Notes: generated by a model from the sequence alone, not told the origin. A stretch of DNA of 64,000 nt from Gemmatimonadota bacterium (GCA_022823225.1 JAJDXM010000086.1:42739-106738), one strand, 5' to 3'. Numbered from the stretch's first letter, positions 1-13,903 are shown. Translations and numbers: made by a program.

Positions 1-4
1 CGTC

Positions 5-1453
<1,449 letters not shown>

Positions 1454-2117
1454 GCGCGGCGGCGCACGTTGCCCGCGGTACGGGCCGAAGCCCTCGGAAG
1501 CGTTCGCCCGATCCTCACCCGCTCAGCTTCGATCACCGTCAACCTGGCCGACCAAGACGAGTCCTCGGTCCCCTGGTACGCGACGGTCAGGTCGCGGGTC
1601 AGGTCGATCGCGTCCCCGTAGGCGTACACCGCCGTCTCCGTGGACCTCTGCGCCAGCCGCTGCCGTCCCCAGCCGGGCGTGATCGCCCGGATTGCAACGG
1701 GTCTTTCCCGCAACCCCCTCGAAAGCAGATGCAGATCGCCGGGCTGGAATCCGGCCCCGGGCTCGCGGCTCGTGAACGAAACCAGGAAGAGTGCCGGCTC
1801 CTCCACGCCCGACCGGCGGACGAGCTCGGCCCGGTGTGTCTCGGCGACCCGCCGCAGCCGGTCCCGCGTGTCCGGGGCGGCGGTGGCAAGGATCCACTCG
1901 GCGAGGGGAGTCACCTGGATCTGCACCGGACCCGCGGTCACGCGCACCGAGATCTGGTCCTGGCGCAGCGATCCGGAGCCTGCCGGATCGGCCTCGGCGC
2001 CGGGACGGGGCGCCGGGCCGGGACGCGCGCCCGCCGCCGGTGCCGGGGGCGGCGCGCATCCGGCCCATACGAGCATCGCGGCGCCCAGCAGTCCGGGGGC
2101 CGTCCGGTCAATCCGTC

Positions 2118-2726
2118 TCACGATCCGTCCTCCGTTTCCAGCAGCGCTGCGATGGCGTCCAGCAACTCTTCCGCGCCCTCCCCGGTGCGTGCCGAAGAGG
2201 TCACGACCTGGTCCGCGGATATGCCCAGTTCGTTCAGTACCCCGGCCGCCGGAAGGCCGCGGGCACGCGCGCTCGCCTTCAGCTTGTCGACCTTGGTGAG
2301 CGCAATCAGCGTCGGGGTTCCGGTTTCCGCCAGATACCCGACGAATTCACGGTCTCCGGCCGTCGGCGGGTGCCGCGAATCCACCAGGTAGACGACGCCG
2401 CGCAACTCCGCGCTGCCGGCAAGATGGCTGCGCACCAGGTGCTGCCACGAATCCCGCACCGCTGCCGGGGCCTTCGCATACCCGGATCCGGGCAGGTCCA
2501 CCAGAAGAAAAGCGCCGTTGACTTCGTAGAAATTGAGGGTCTGCGTCTTCCCGGGTGACGACGAGACGCGTGCGATCTTCTGGCGCGGCCTCCCCAGCAG
2601 GCGGTTGATCAGCGACGACTTGCCGACATTGGACCGCCCCGCGAAGGCGACCTGGGGGAGCCGGGAAGGGGGAGGCTGGTCCGGCGAGGCCAGCGAACCG
2701 ACGAATTCCACGCTCCGGATGACCAA
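2118..2726 (-). CDS. engB: Ribosome biogenesis GTP-binding protein EngB/YsxC
   Basis: TRAFAC-class GTPase needed for late assembly of the 50S subunit. Visible motifs are G1 GRSNVGKSS, G3 DLPGSGYA and G4 TKVDK; the SSAR stretch near the C-terminus fits G5. I chose the TTG start at 2726, giving about 202 aa, the normal size for the family. It lies 10 nt after the lon stop and is preceded by a GAGG Shine-Dalgarno that overlaps that stop. Longer upstream frames run through lon and encode no family sequence. The gene is coupled at its 3' end to the lipoprotein gene (GTGA). The order lon-engB is common in many bacteria, which supports the call. Confidence 0.93.
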   Translation of the reverse strand: MVIRSVEFVGSLASPDQPPPSRLPQVAFAGRSNVGKSSLINRLLGRPRQKIARVSSSPGKTQTLNFYEVNGAFLLVDLPGSGYAKAPAAVRDSWQHLVRSHLAGSAELRGVVYLVDSRHPPTAGDREFVGYLAETGTPTLIALTKVDKLKASARARGLPAAGVLNELGISADQVVTSSARTGEGAEELLDAIAALLETEDGS

Positions 2727-2736
2727 CGGGCGGTCC

Positions 2737-5157
<2,421 letters not shown>

Positions 5158-5165
5158 CGCGCCCG

Positions 5166-6437
5166 TCAGGCCTCCTTCCTCTGTGCCTCGGGAAGGAGAA
5201 CGAGCAGAGGAGGAACCTTCCCGCTCACCGATTCGGGGGTGACGACCACCTCGCGTACGTCACCGCGGGAGGGAAGCTCGAACATCACGTCGCGCATCGC
5301 CCTCTCCAGCACGGCGCGCAGGCCGCGCGCGCCCGTTCCGCGCTCGAGCGTCTGCCGCGCGATCTCGCTTAGCGCTCCCGGATCGAAGGTCAGCCCGACG
5401 CCCTCCAGCTCGAACATCTTCTGGTACTGCCTGACCAGCGCGTTCTTCGGCTCCCGCAGGATCTGCACGAGCGAGTCCTCGTCGAGGTCCTCCAGCTGCA
5501 CGGTGACCGGCAGCCGTCCCACCAGTTCGGGGATCAGCCCGAATCGCTGCAGGTCCTCCGGTTCGAGCCAGATCATCGGATCGTCCTCCCCGGCATCGGC
5601 CGCGGAAATATCCGGTTCCTCTTCCGGCGCGTCCGTCCCGGTCACGTCGACGAAGCCGATCTGCCGGCGGCCGAGACGGTGCTCGACGATCTTGTCGAGC
5701 CCCTCGAAGGCTCCTCCGCAGATGAAGAGGATGCTCGTGGTGTCGATCTGGATGTACTCCTGCTGGGGGTGTTTGCGGCCTCCCTGGGGCGGCACGTTCG
5801 CCACCGTCCCCTCCAGGATCTTGAGGAGCGCCTGCTGGACCCCCTCGCCGGAAACGTCGCGCGTGATCGAGGGGTTCTCCGATTTGCGGGCGATCTTGTC
5901 GAGTTCGTCGATATAGACGATGCCGCGCTCGCAGTCGGCGATGTTGAAGTCGCTGGCCTGCAGCAGGCGCACCAGGATGTTCTCGACATCCTCGCCCACG
6001 TATCCGGCCTCGGTGAGGGTCGTGGCGTCGGCGATCGTGAAGGGGACCTGGAGAATCCGCGCCAGCGTCTGCGCCAGCAGCGTCTTCCCGACCCCCGTAG
6101 GCCCGACCAGGAGCACGTTCGCCTTGTCGATCTCCACGCCGCCGAGCTTGTCGCCCTGGTGCACGCGCTTGTAGTGGTTGTAGACCGCGACCGAAAGCGC
6201 CCGTTTCGCCTGCTCCTGCCCGATCACGTACTCGTCGAGCGCCGCCTTGATCTCCTCCGGCTTGAGCGTCTCGATCGACGCGTCCTGGTTCTCGCGCTCC
6301 TCCTCTTCGGCGAGGATTTCATTGCACAGCGAGATGCACTCGTTGCAGATGTAGACCGAGGGGCCGGAAATGAACTTCTTGACGGACTCCTTCGACTTTC
6401 CGCAGAAGCTGCACCTGAGGTGTCTGTCGCTCGACAT
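5166..6437 (-). CDS. clpX: ClpX unfoldase, ATP-binding subunit of ClpXP
   Basis: Hexameric AAA+ unfoldase that recognises and threads substrates into ClpP. The N-terminal four-Cys zinc-binding domain has Cys9, Cys12, Cys31 and Cys34. Walker A is GPTGVGKT (112-119) and Walker B IVYIDELD (173-180). The family's pore loop (GYVGED) and sensor regions are present. At 423 aa it has normal length. An acidic stretch near residues 262-285 ([18 protein letters not shown]) is longer than I expect for the family and is probably a surface loop. The start is ATG, 8 nt after the clpP stop. It is co-transcribed with clpP and lon. Confidence 0.97.
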   Translation of the reverse strand: MSSDRHLRCSFCGKSKESVKKFISGPSVYICNECISLCNEILAEEEERENQDASIETLKPEEIKAALDEYVIGQEQAKRALSVAVYNHYKRVHQGDKLGGVEIDKANVLLVGPTGVGKTLLAQTLARILQVPFTIADATTLTEAGYVGEDVENILVRLLQASDFNIADCERGIVYIDELDKIARKSENPSITRDVSGEGVQQALLKILEGTVANVPPQGGRKHPQQEYIQIDTTSILFICGGAFEGLDKIVEHRLGRRQIGFVDVTGTDAPEEEPDISAADAGEDDPMIWLEPEDLQRFGLIPELVGRLPVTVQLEDLDEDSLVQILREPKNALVRQYQKMFELEGVGLTFDPGALSEIARQTLERGTGARGLRAVLERAMRDVMFELPSRGDVREVVVTPESVSGKVPPLLVLLPEAQRKEA

Positions 6438-6445
6438 TGGGCCTC

Positions 6446-7060
6446 CTATTCCGACGGCTCGCCGCCGTTGCGGCTCACGCCCTTGCGCAGGACCTGGTCG
6501 ACCAGCCCGTACTCGACCGCCTCCCCCGCGCTCATCCAGCGGTCGCGGTCGACGTCGGTGTTGATCTTGCCGATCTTCTGGCCGGTGACGTCGGCCAGGA
6601 TCCGGTTCAGCCGCTCGCGGGTCCCCAGGATCTCCTTCGCGGCGATCTCGATGTCGGCCGCGGTGCCCTGGTAGCCGGAAGACGGCTGGTGGAGCATGAT
6701 CCGCGCATTGGGCAGCGCGTTGCGCTTTCCCTTGTCCCCCGCGGCGAGCAGCAGCGCCCCCATCGAGGCGGCCATCCCGACGCAGAATGTGGAAACCGGG
6801 GCGCGCAGGTGGTTCATCGTGTCGTAGATCGCCAGGCCCGCGTACACGCTGCCCCCGGGGGAGTTGATGTACAGGTAGACGTCGCGGTCCGGGTCGTCGG
6901 CGTCGAGGAACAGCAGCTGCGCGACGATGATGTTCGCCACGTGGTCGTCGATCGAGCTGCCCAGAAAGACGATGCGGTCCATCAGCAGCCGGCTGAAGAT
7001 GTCGTAGCTGCGCTCGCCGCGGCTGGTGCGCTCGATCACGTAGGGCGGATAGATCGCCAT
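6446..7060 (-). CDS. clpP: ATP-dependent Clp protease proteolytic subunit
   Basis: Serine peptidase that forms the double-heptameric chamber of ClpXP. With the ATG at 7060 the protein is 204 aa and the catalytic triad is Ser99 (GMAASMG), His124 (MLHQP) and Asp173 (DRDRW). I prefer this ATG because it begins the conserved start of the mature protein and has GGAGG 11 nt upstream; an in-frame TTG at 7090 would add ten residues without obvious family similarity. It lies between tig and clpX, the classical order. Confidence 0.95.
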   Translation of the reverse strand: MAIYPPYVIERTSRGERSYDIFSRLLMDRIVFLGSSIDDHVANIIVAQLLFLDADDPDRDVYLYINSPGGSVYAGLAIYDTMNHLRAPVSTFCVGMAASMGALLLAAGDKGKRNALPNARIMLHQPSSGYQGTAADIEIAAKEILGTRERLNRILADVTGQKIGKINTDVDRDRWMSAGEAVEYGLVDQVLRKGVSRNGGEPSE

Positions 7061-7097
7061 CCTTGAAGGCTCCTCCGTCACGGCAGTCAACGTTCTC

Positions 7098-8417
7098 TCA
7101 TTGGGCGTCCGTGATGTCCGACCGGCTCTTCAGGAAATCGAAAAGCCGCGCCTCGGTCAACGTCCGCTCGATGTTGCGGATTCCCCCGGACTTCCTCAGG
7201 CGGGCCAGCAGGCGTCCGCGGGACTGGTTGGTGCCCTGCGCGAGTTCGTCCACCCTCGCGTTCACATCCTCCTCCGTCGGGCGCAGGCCATGCTCGTCCA
7301 GGATCCGCTCGACCAGCAGCTCGCGCTTCACCGCCAGCTGCGAGGCCGGCAGGAGTTCGTTGCGCAGCTCGCCGAGCTTTTCCGGGTCCACGCCCTCCGC
7401 TTCGCCGATCACGACGTCGGTATAGCCCTCCACCATGGAGTCGGGCACCTCGAAGTCGTTGGCCTCGACGACCAGGCGCAGCAGACGGTCGCGAAGCTCG
7501 GACTCCGCCCGCGCCCGGGCATCGCTGTCCAGGTCCTCTCCGATGCGGGCCCTCAGCGCCTCGAGATCCTCGAAATCGCCGACCGATCCGGCGAAAGCGT
7601 CGTCGAGTTCGGGCAGCTCGGGGACGCGCCGGGAGAGCAGGTCGATTCGGATCCGGCGGCTCTGGCCGCGCCGCTCCTCGTCGGGGAAGTCCTCGGGGAA
7701 GGCGATGTCGAACTCGCCGCCCGCACCGGGCTCCAGGGCGCGGATGGCCTCTTCCACGTCCGGGAGCGCGTGGCCCTGCCCGAGGACCAGGTCGTACCGG
7801 CGGTCCACGTCCGAATCGTCCGCGTCCGCGGCGTCCCCGTCCAGGCGGGTGAGCAGCACCGTCACCGAATCTCCGGTGTCCGGCCTGCCGGTCCCTTCGG
7901 TCCGCCAGGCGGCGTGCTCCCGCTGCAGCCGGGCCAGAATCTCGTCGACCGCCCCGTTGGGAACGACCGGCCGGGGCCGCTCGACCTTGAAGCCGCCGAG
8001 CCTTCCCAGGGGAACATCCGGGCGGTTGTCGAAGGATGCCTCGAAGGAGAGATCCTCTCCCGGCTCGAAGCGGAGCCCCTTCACCTCGACATCGGTGACC
8101 GGGTGCAGGCCGTTGGCCGCGATCGCGCCGTCGCAGGCCTTCCGCACGGACGCCTCCACGGTCTCCTCGTCGATCGCGCGGCCGTAGTGCCGCAGGATCA
8201 CGCGCGACGGGATCCGCCCCTTCCTGAAGCCCCGCATCTTCACGCGGGACGCGTACCTGCGCACGACGGCCATCCGCTCCGCGTCCACCACCTCGGTTGG
8301 AACCGCCACCCTGATCGTGCGCCGGCAGCGCTCTCCCTCGGTGACCGTCACGTCGAGCAAGGACGCGTCGAACCGCTCGGCGGCCCGTCCCGCCGTCCCC
8401 TTCGCAGCCGCGGTCAC
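7098..8417 (-). CDS. tig: Trigger factor, ribosome-associated chaperone
   Basis: Binds the ribosome exit tunnel and shields nascent chains, with a peptidyl-prolyl isomerase domain. The ribosome-binding signature GFRKGRIP lies at about residues 63-70. The middle PPIase region and the all-helical C-terminal chaperone region follow, for about 439 aa in total. I chose the GTG at 8417 because frames starting further upstream run into the tRNA-Leu gene; the GGGAG before it is only 2-3 nt away, so a slightly later GTG or TTG start is possible. It is the first protein gene of the tig-clpP-clpX-lon-engB block, and clpP follows within 40 nt. Confidence 0.9.
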   Translation of the reverse strand: MTAAAKGTAGRAAERFDASLLDVTVTEGERCRRTIRVAVPTEVVDAERMAVVRRYASRVKMRGFRKGRIPSRVILRHYGRAIDEETVEASVRKACDGAIAANGLHPVTDVEVKGLRFEPGEDLSFEASFDNRPDVPLGRLGGFKVERPRPVVPNGAVDEILARLQREHAAWRTEGTGRPDTGDSVTVLLTRLDGDAADADDSDVDRRYDLVLGQGHALPDVEEAIRALEPGAGGEFDIAFPEDFPDEERRGQSRRIRIDLLSRRVPELPELDDAFAGSVGDFEDLEALRARIGEDLDSDARARAESELRDRLLRLVVEANDFEVPDSMVEGYTDVVIGEAEGVDPEKLGELRNELLPASQLAVKRELLVERILDEHGLRPTEEDVNARVDELAQGTNQSRGRLLARLRKSGGIRNIERTLTEARLFDFLKSRSDITDAQ

Positions 8418-8435
8418 GACTCCCGCCCCCGCGCA

Positions 8436-8518
8436 TGCGAAAGGGGGGACTCGAACCCCCACGGCCAGGGGCCACAAGATCCTAAATCTTGCGCGTCTAC
8501 CAGTTCCGCCACTTTCGC
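8436..8518 (-). tRNA. tRNA-Leu (anticodon UAG)
   Basis: The 83-nt gene reads from 8518 to 8436. The acceptor arms GCGAAAG and CTTTCGC pair perfectly. The anticodon stem CAAGA/TCTTG encloses the loop TTTAGGA, so the anticodon is UAG, reading CUA and possibly other CUN codons. The long variable arm typical of class II tRNAs is present, and the T arm contains GGTTCGAGTCC. CCA is not encoded. It lies directly upstream of tig in the same orientation, leaving only 18 nt to the chosen tig start, so the two may share a transcript. Confidence 0.95.
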
Positions 8519-8607
8519 TCCTCCTCGGGATCGTTCCACGAACCCTTAAGGTAACGTAGCGGCCCGTGGAACAGGTTCCCGCTTCCTTCGGGTGGCGATC
8601 CCCCCTT

Positions 8608-10155
8608 CTACCGGGGCACGCGGAGGTTGACCATCGTGGACTGCCACTGCGACTCCCCGACCGGGCAGGAGGCGATCATCGAGACCACCTCTCCGGCGTC
8701 CACGCCCCTCAGCGCGTCCTCGTAGTCACCGGTGCCGCCGATCGTCCGCCCGTCGATCTCCTGGATGACGCACGGCCAGCCGAGCCCCTTACGGTGGGCC
8801 GGACCCCCCATCTGCACCTCTCCGATCACGACGCCGGCGGTACTTTCGAGTCCCCAGTCGCGGGCGATGTCGGTCGTAATGTCGGCGACCACGACGCCGA
8901 TCTTGTCGGCGGTGCTGGTCGCCGGCGCGACGGTCTCGGCTACCGGGCGGGGGTATTCCAGCTCTTCCAGCCGCACCGTCACGTCCATGGGTTCACCGTC
9001 CCGGTAGAGGGTGATCCGCACCCTGTCTCCCGGCTCCTTGAGCGCGACGATGTGCTGCAGGTCGTTCGCCTGGCCGACCCTCTCGCCGTCGACGGCCACG
9101 ATCACGTCTCCCATCCGGATCCCTGCCCGGTCCGCCGGACCTCTCGCCGCCACCGTCTGGATGAGCGCACCGGAGACGTCCGGCAGACTCAGCGCCTCGG
9201 CGTCCTCGGACGCGACGTCTTGCAGGCTGACGCCCAGCAGGGCGCGCCGGATCCGCCCATGCGCGATCAGGTCCTCCATGACCCCGTGGGCGAGGTCGAT
9301 CGGGATCGCGAAGCCGTACCCCTGGTAGACCCCGGTCCGCGAAACGAGCGCCGAGTTGATCCCGATGACCTGTCCGCGGAGGTTCACCATGGGGCCGCCC
9401 GAATTGCCCGAATTGATCACGGCGTCCGTCTGGATGAAGTCCTCGACCGCGTAGCGCGGGTTCACCTCCCGGAAGGCGGGGTTCTGCCGCAGGCTCTCAT
9501 CGATAAGGTCCAGCGACCGGCCCACCGCCGAGACGATCCCGGCGGTCACCGTGTAGTCGAGACGGGTCGAACTCCGGCGGAATCCCGGGTTTCCGATCGC
9601 CAGAACCCACTCTCCGACCTCGACCTCGGCGGACGATCCCAGAGACACGGCGGGGAAGTCATCGCCGTCGATCCTGATCACCGCGACATCGGTAGTCGGA
9701 TCGGCCCCCCCCACCCGAGCTCCGAATTCGCGTCCGTCGGGCAGCGTCACGCTGATGCGCTCGGCGTTCTGGATGACGTGGTTGTTCGTCATCACGTATC
9801 CGTCCGGGGAGATGATGAACCCGCTTCCGCTGGCCGGCTGGATCTCCGGCAGGCCCCGCTGCGGCTGCTGGCGCTGGCGGAACCAGTCCCGCGTGTCCGG
9901 TTCCCGCACCAGCCGCCGCGTGGTCTCGATTCTCACGACCGAGGGCGTTACCGCCTCCGCGACGTTCACGAACGCTTCGCTGAGGTCGAGGGCGGGGCGC
10001 ACGGCCTCCTCGCCGACGGCCGGAGCGGTCTGGACCGCCGGCAACCTGCCCGCCGTCTCCACGAAACCGAACTGGGACGCCAGCCCCAGTCCGAAGAGAA
10101 AACAGGCCGCCACCGCGAGCGCGGCCCTGGTCTTTGCCTTCAGCGGGTCGTACAT
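8608..10155 (-). CDS. DegP/HtrA-type periplasmic serine protease
   Basis: Trypsin-fold envelope protease/chaperone with two PDZ domains. The N-terminal hydrophobic segment (about residues 11-28) is a signal anchor. The triad is His126 (TNNHV), Asp156 (TTDVAVI) and Ser252 (NSGNSGGP). PDZ1 spans about 295-395 and a second, less conserved PDZ-like region about 405-510. I chose the ATG at 10155 because AGGGGAAAG precedes it; an in-frame ATG at 10167 has weaker context. It lies 21 nt downstream of dnaK, so the two are probably co-transcribed, which links cytoplasmic and envelope stress functions. The family assignment is secure, the DegP versus DegQ/DegS subtype is not. Confidence 0.92.
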   Translation of the reverse strand: MYDPLKAKTRAALAVAACFLFGLGLASQFGFVETAGRLPAVQTAPAVGEEAVRPALDLSEAFVNVAEAVTPSVVRIETTRRLVREPDTRDWFRQRQQPQRGLPEIQPASGSGFIISPDGYVMTNNHVIQNAERISVTLPDGREFGARVGGADPTTDVAVIRIDGDDFPAVSLGSSAEVEVGEWVLAIGNPGFRRSSTRLDYTVTAGIVSAVGRSLDLIDESLRQNPAFREVNPRYAVEDFIQTDAVINSGNSGGPMVNLRGQVIGINSALVSRTGVYQGYGFAIPIDLAHGVMEDLIAHGRIRRALLGVSLQDVASEDAEALSLPDVSGALIQTVAARGPADRAGIRMGDVIVAVDGERVGQANDLQHIVALKEPGDRVRITLYRDGEPMDVTVRLEELEYPRPVAETVAPATSTADKIGVVVADITTDIARDWGLESTAGVVIGEVQMGGPAHRKGLGWPCVIQEIDGRTIGGTGDYEDALRGVDAGEVVSMIASCPVGESQWQSTMVNLRVPR

Positions 10156-10176
10156 CTTTCCCCTCATCGTTCTCTG

Positions 10177-12105
10177 CTACCGTCCTTCGTCCACGATTTC
10201 GTAGTCGGCCTCCACCACGTCCTCGTCCTCCTCCGCGGCGGCCTCCGCGGGCTCGGCCGGCGCCTCGTCCGCCTCCGCGCCCTCCTGTGCCGCCTCGGCC
10301 GCCTGCGCCTGGTACATCTCCTGGCCCGCCGCGCTGAAGGCCTGCATCAGCTCGTCCCGCGCCTCGTTGATCTCGGCGGTGTCGCTGCCCTTGAGCGCCT
10401 GCCTGCCGCGTTCCAGCGCCGCGTCGAGCCGCTCACGCGTCTCGGACGACACCTTGTCTCCCCATTCGGCCGTGTCCTTCTCGACCTGATACACCAGCGA
10501 GTCCAGATGGTTGCGGGCCTCGACCTCCTCGCGCCGCCGCTTGTCCTCCGCCTCGTTCTTCTCGGCGTCCACGACCATCTTGTCGATCTCCGCGTCGCTC
10601 AGCCCGCTCGACGCGTCGATCCGCACCTTCTGCTCCTTCTCGGTCGCGCGGTCCTTGGCGGTCACGTGCAGGATGCCGTTGGCATCGATGTCGAAGGTGA
10701 CCTCGACCTGCGGCACGCCCCGGGGCGCCGGCGGGATCCCGGTCAGCTGGAACTTCCCGATGGTGCGGTTGTCCAGCGCCATCTTGCGCTCGCCCTGCAG
10801 CACGTGGATCTCGACCGTCGTCTGGTTGTCCTCGGCGGTCGAGAAGACCTCCATCTTGCGCGTGGGGATGGTCGTGTTGCGCTCGATCAGCGAGGTCATC
10901 ACGCCCCCGAGCGTCTCGATGCCGAGCGACAGCGGGGTCACGTCGAGCAGCAGCACGTCCTTGACGTCGCCGGCCAGCACGCCGCCCTGGATCGCGGCGC
11001 CGACCGCCACCACCTCGTCCGGGTTCACCCCACGGTGCGGCTCCTGCCCGAAGAACTCCTCCACGACCTCCTGGATCTTCGGGATCCGCGTCGAGCCGCC
11101 GACCAGCACGACCTCGTCGATCTCGTCCGGGTTCATGCCCGCGTCCTCGAGCGCCTTGCCCATGGGCGGGATGGTCCGCTGGATGAGGTGGTCGACCAGC
11201 TGCTCGAACTTCGCGCGCGAGAGCGTGTAGTTGAGGTGCTTCGGCCCCTCCTGGGTGGCGGTGATGAAGGGCAGGTTGATGTCGGTCGAAGTGGTCGACG
11301 AGAGCTCCATCTTGGCCTTCTCGGCGGCCTCCTTGAGCCGCTGCAGCGCCATCGAGTCCTTCGACAGGTCGATCCCCTGGTCCTTCTTGTACTCGGCCAC
11401 CAGCCAGTCGATCAGCACCTGGTCGAAGTCGTCGCCGCCCAGGTGGGTGTCGCCGTTGGTCGCCTTCACCTCGAAGACCCCGTCGCCGATCTCGAGGATC
11501 GAGATGTCGTAGGTCCCGCCGCCGAGGTCGAAGACGGCGATCTTCTCGTCGGTCTTCTTGTCGAGCCCGTAGGCCAGGGCGGCCGCGGTCGGCTCGTTGA
11601 TGATCCGCTTGACCTGAAGGCCGGCGATCTTGCCCGCGTCCTTGGTGGCCTGCCGCTGCGCGTCGTTGAAGTACGCCGGCACGGTGACCACCGCGTCGGT
11701 GACGGACTCGCCCAGGTAGTCCTCTGCGGTCTGCCGCATCTTCTGCAGGATGATCGCGGAGATCTCGGGCGGCGTGAAGCTCTTGCCGCCGTTGGGAAGG
11801 TTGACCACGACCCTGTCCTTGCTGTCGCGCGCCACCTTGTAGGGGACCCGCTTGCGCTCGGTCTCCACCTCCGAGTAGCGCATGCCCATGAAGCGCTTGA
11901 TCGAGAAGACGGTGTTCTCGGGGTTGGTGATCGCCTGGCGCCGCGCGACCTGTCCGACGAGCCGCTCCCCGTCCTTCGCGAATGCGACCACCGAGGGGGT
12001 CGTGCGGCCGCCCTCCGAGTTGGCGATGACCGTGGGTTCGCCGCCCTCCATGACCGCGACCACGGAGTTGGTGGTGCCCAGGTCGATTCCTATGGTCTTG
12101 CCCAT
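10177..12105 (-). CDS. dnaK: Hsp70 chaperone DnaK
   Basis: ATP-dependent chaperone for folding and refolding. From the ATG at 12105 the product is 642 aa, beginning [14 protein letters not shown] with phosphate-1 loop DLGTTNS, followed by the conserved nucleotide-binding and substrate-binding domains. The C-terminus ends in an Ala/Glu-rich tail ([18 protein letters not shown]), as in bacterial DnaK. The start is supported by AAGGA 8 nt upstream; in-frame codons further 5' do not encode Hsp70 sequence. No grpE or dnaJ is adjacent, and the next gene is the DegP-like protease. Upstream lies the palindrome array at 12242-12410, a candidate regulatory region. Confidence 0.97.
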   Translation of the reverse strand: MGKTIGIDLGTTNSVVAVMEGGEPTVIANSEGGRTTPSVVAFAKDGERLVGQVARRQAITNPENTVFSIKRFMGMRYSEVETERKRVPYKVARDSKDRVVVNLPNGGKSFTPPEISAIILQKMRQTAEDYLGESVTDAVVTVPAYFNDAQRQATKDAGKIAGLQVKRIINEPTAAALAYGLDKKTDEKIAVFDLGGGTYDISILEIGDGVFEVKATNGDTHLGGDDFDQVLIDWLVAEYKKDQGIDLSKDSMALQRLKEAAEKAKMELSSTTSTDINLPFITATQEGPKHLNYTLSRAKFEQLVDHLIQRTIPPMGKALEDAGMNPDEIDEVVLVGGSTRIPKIQEVVEEFFGQEPHRGVNPDEVVAVGAAIQGGVLAGDVKDVLLLDVTPLSLGIETLGGVMTSLIERNTTIPTRKMEVFSTAEDNQTTVEIHVLQGERKMALDNRTIGKFQLTGIPPAPRGVPQVEVTFDIDANGILHVTAKDRATEKEQKVRIDASSGLSDAEIDKMVVDAEKNEAEDKRRREEVEARNHLDSLVYQVEKDTAEWGDKVSSETRERLDAALERGRQALKGSDTAEINEARDELMQAFSAAGQEMYQAQAAEAAQEGAEADEAPAEPAEAAAEEDEDVVEADYEIVDEGR

Positions 12106-12152
12106 CTGTCTTCCTTGTTCGGTGCCGGCGCGCGGCCGGCGGGGTCTGTTTC

Positions 12153-12170
12153 GGTGCATGTGGATGCACC
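12153..12170. other. Perfect 7-bp inverted repeat in the dnaK 5' region
   Basis: GGTGCAT-GTGG-ATGCACC, 48 nt upstream of the dnaK ATG. It could be a leader hairpin or an operator. It is unrelated to the CTGCCA palindromes further upstream and does not match CIRCE. Confidence 0.4.
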
Positions 12171-12241
12171 TTCGAAGCTAACCGGAATACGGGGAGCAAG
12201 TAGTGTGCCGGAACGGTGGAGGCCGGGAGCGGCCGGGAAGT

Positions 12242-12410
12242 CTGCCATTTTGGCAGGTTTCGCGCCGGGGTCTGCCATTTTGGCAGGTTTTCGAGGGCGC
12301 GGATGACGGGGACTGCCATTTTGGCAGGTTTCACGGGGGCGGGCCACGGGGGCTGCCATTTTGGCCGCTTCCGAACCGGGCGGGGAACCGGCGGCGGCCA
12401 TTTCGGCGGC
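12242..12410. repeat. Array of CTGCCA-TTT-TGGCAG palindromes upstream of dnaK
   Basis: Three perfect copies of the 15-bp palindrome CTGCCATTTTGGCAG lie at 12242-12256, 12272-12286 and 12313-12327. A near-perfect copy lies at 12353-12367 and a degenerate one (core CCATTTCGG) near 12395-12410. Spacing is 30, 41, 40 and about 42 nt, and most copies are followed by GTTT and a G-rich tract. The array is 137 nt or more upstream of the dnaK start, between dnaK and the divergent small gene at 12653. It matches neither CIRCE nor HAIR. I infer a multi-site operator for a stress regulator. The rest of this 546-nt intergenic stretch shows nothing else I recognise. Confidence 0.75.
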
Positions 12411-12652
12411 CCGAGTGCTGCGGAACCCGCAACGGAATGGAGAGCGCCGGTGCTTCTCCGCAGGAAGCCAATCGGGTGTTCATTGAGAGGTGTCGCAACA
12501 TGATCCACTCTCCGCGCACCCTTCGGCATTCATTAAGGGTGAGCGCCCGTGTAACAGGCTCGCATGGGCGGCCCGCCTGGCCGGCGCCGAGCACCGGATT
12601 GCACGGCTGGGCGGCGGAGAGGAGTCTATTGCTGAAGGAGGATGGTTCGCAC

Positions 12653-12877
12653 ATGAAGCCCAGGGAGACGGACGATATGGTGAAAGGCGTCCAGATTGCG
12701 CTGGTGGACGGTGAGCCGAAGCTGGTGTTCTGGCGCATTGAGGACTTCCTCAGGGCGCTGAACGCGCGCCGGGACACCGGTCTGCCGCTAACCAGCCCCA
12801 AGAGGGTCTGGGACGAGATCCACGATCGCTTCTGGCATTTGCTCAAGGACCCGGAGTTCAGGGAGGAACCCGAGTGA
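12653..12877 (+). CDS. Small hypothetical protein, 74 aa
   Basis: The ATG at 12653 is preceded by AAGGAGG 11 nt upstream. The 74-residue soluble protein is rich in charged and aromatic residues (LVFWRIEDFLRALN, RVWDEIHDRFWHLL) and has no signal peptide or membrane segment. Its stop overlaps the GTG of the HD-domain gene (GTGA), so the two are a coupled operon and may act together. I recognise no family. Confidence 0.6.
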   Translation: MKPRETDDMVKGVQIALVDGEPKLVFWRIEDFLRALNARRDTGLPLTSPKRVWDEIHDRFWHLLKDPEFREEPE

Positions 12878-13524
12878 CGGACATGGACGACACGCCAAAG
12901 CCGAACCCACCGACCGTGAGCTTCACCGCCATGGCGGACGGCACCCGCGAAGACTACGAGCTGCTCGATCGGCTGGAGGAGGAGTTCGCCGCCGGCACCG
13001 CCGACCGGGTGCTGGCGCACCTCCGCGAGCTGTCCGGTTCGCTGGCCGGATACCAGGTCGACCGGCTGGAGCATTCCCTGCAGACCGCGACCCGCGCCTG
13101 GCGCGACGACGCCGACGAAGAGATGGTGGTGGCGGCGCTCCTGCACGACATCGACGACCTGCTGGCCCCGCACAGCCACGGCGAGCTGGCCGCCCTGCTG
13201 CTCCGCCCCTTCGTGACCGAGCGAACGCACTGGATCGTCCGGCACCACGGCCTGTTCCAGTACTACTACTACGGCCACCACGTCGGTGGCGACCGCAACG
13301 CGCGCGACCGGTTCCGCGACCATCCCTGGTATCAGGACGCCGTCGACTTCTGTCACCGCTGGGACCAGTGCGCTTTCGATCCCGACTACGATTCGCTGCC
13401 GCTGGAGTTCTTCGAGCCGATGGTGCGGCGGGTTTTTGCGCGGAAGCCGTTTGGTTTGGTGGGGCGGGGGGGATTCATGATCACGGCGCCCGGTCGCCTT
13501 GATCGGCCAACCGACTCCACGTAA
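12874..13524 (+). CDS. HD-domain metalloenzyme, PhnZ/MIOX-like
   Basis: A 216-residue protein with an HD-superfamily metal site: His67 (LEHSLQTA), His91-Asp92 (LLHDIDD), and later histidines around 100-102 and 124-125. The spacing and the YYYYGHH and WDQCAFDPDY stretches resemble the HD subgroup of mixed-valent diiron oxygenases (PhnZ, myo-inositol oxygenase) and phosphonate-operon HD proteins rather than nucleotide phosphohydrolases, but the substrate cannot be read from sequence and no phosphonate genes are nearby. The GTG start is coupled to the 74-aa gene upstream, with GGGAGGA 8 nt before it. The C-terminal tail after about 185 is probably unstructured. Confidence 0.75.
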   Translation: MTDMDDTPKPNPPTVSFTAMADGTREDYELLDRLEEEFAAGTADRVLAHLRELSGSLAGYQVDRLEHSLQTATRAWRDDADEEMVVAALLHDIDDLLAPHSHGELAALLLRPFVTERTHWIVRHHGLFQYYYYGHHVGGDRNARDRFRDHPWYQDAVDFCHRWDQCAFDPDYDSLPLEFFEPMVRRVFARKPFGLVGRGGFMITAPGRLDRPTDST

Positions 13525-13588
13525 CATCCGTGTCGGCGCCGGTCTCGCGAGACCGGATATCGTCCGCGGGGTACGGGAGAGCGAAGAT

Positions 13589-13903
13589 ATGGCCCACCTG
13601 ATCGGTCTTCGACGATCACATGCGTGCGTGCGCGCGCCGATGGGAGCGGCCATTGCCCTTTCGCTGCTCATGGTAACCGCCGTCGAGGGGTCCCACACGC
13701 ACACGGAGGACGAGCTGCCAGCCGTGTGTGCCGTCTGCGACCTCGGTCACCAGAGTGTGCCGACATCCGCGATGGGCACAGCGGTCATCGTCGAACCGGG
13801 CCTGGTGCACGCCCCCGCGTTTCCCGGGCGCCGGTCGGTTTCCGGGACGGTCCATCTCTCCGCTCACCGCAGTCGCGCTCCGCCGCCCACCATCTCTCTG
13901 TAG
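13589..13903 (+). CDS. Small exported His/CxxC protein (DUF2946-like)
   Basis: A 104-residue protein with a signal-like hydrophobic segment (AAIALSLLMVTAVEG), then a His-containing motif (SHTHTED) and CAVC, ending SRAPPPTISL. This layout (export signal, HxH cluster, CxxC, terminal SRAPP) recurs in the 119-aa protein encoded at 20453-20812 on the other strand, so the two are probably paralogues. The pattern suggests a small periplasmic metal-binding protein like those near copper and TonB-linked loci, but this is inference. The start is chosen at 13589 with GGGAG upstream. It precedes the ABC exporter genes. Confidence 0.6.
   Translation: MAHLIGLRRSHACVRAPMGAAIALSLLMVTAVEGSHTHTEDELPAVCAVCDLGHQSVPTSAMGTAVIVEPGLVHAPAFPGRRSVSGTVHLSAHRSRAPPPTISL

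Noticed and set aside
12153..12170. CIRCE element for dnaK
   Set aside because: The arms GGTGCAT/ATGCACC with a 4-nt loop do not match TTAGCACTC-N9-GAGTGCTAA.
8566..12306. 1246-residue open frame on the + strand
   Set aside because: It is antisense to the DegP-like protease and dnaK and consists of the shadow sequence of their codons.
12242..12410. CRISPR array
   Set aside because: The repeats are 15-bp palindromes with unequal, partly similar spacers and no cas genes, so they are operator-like or dispersed repeats.
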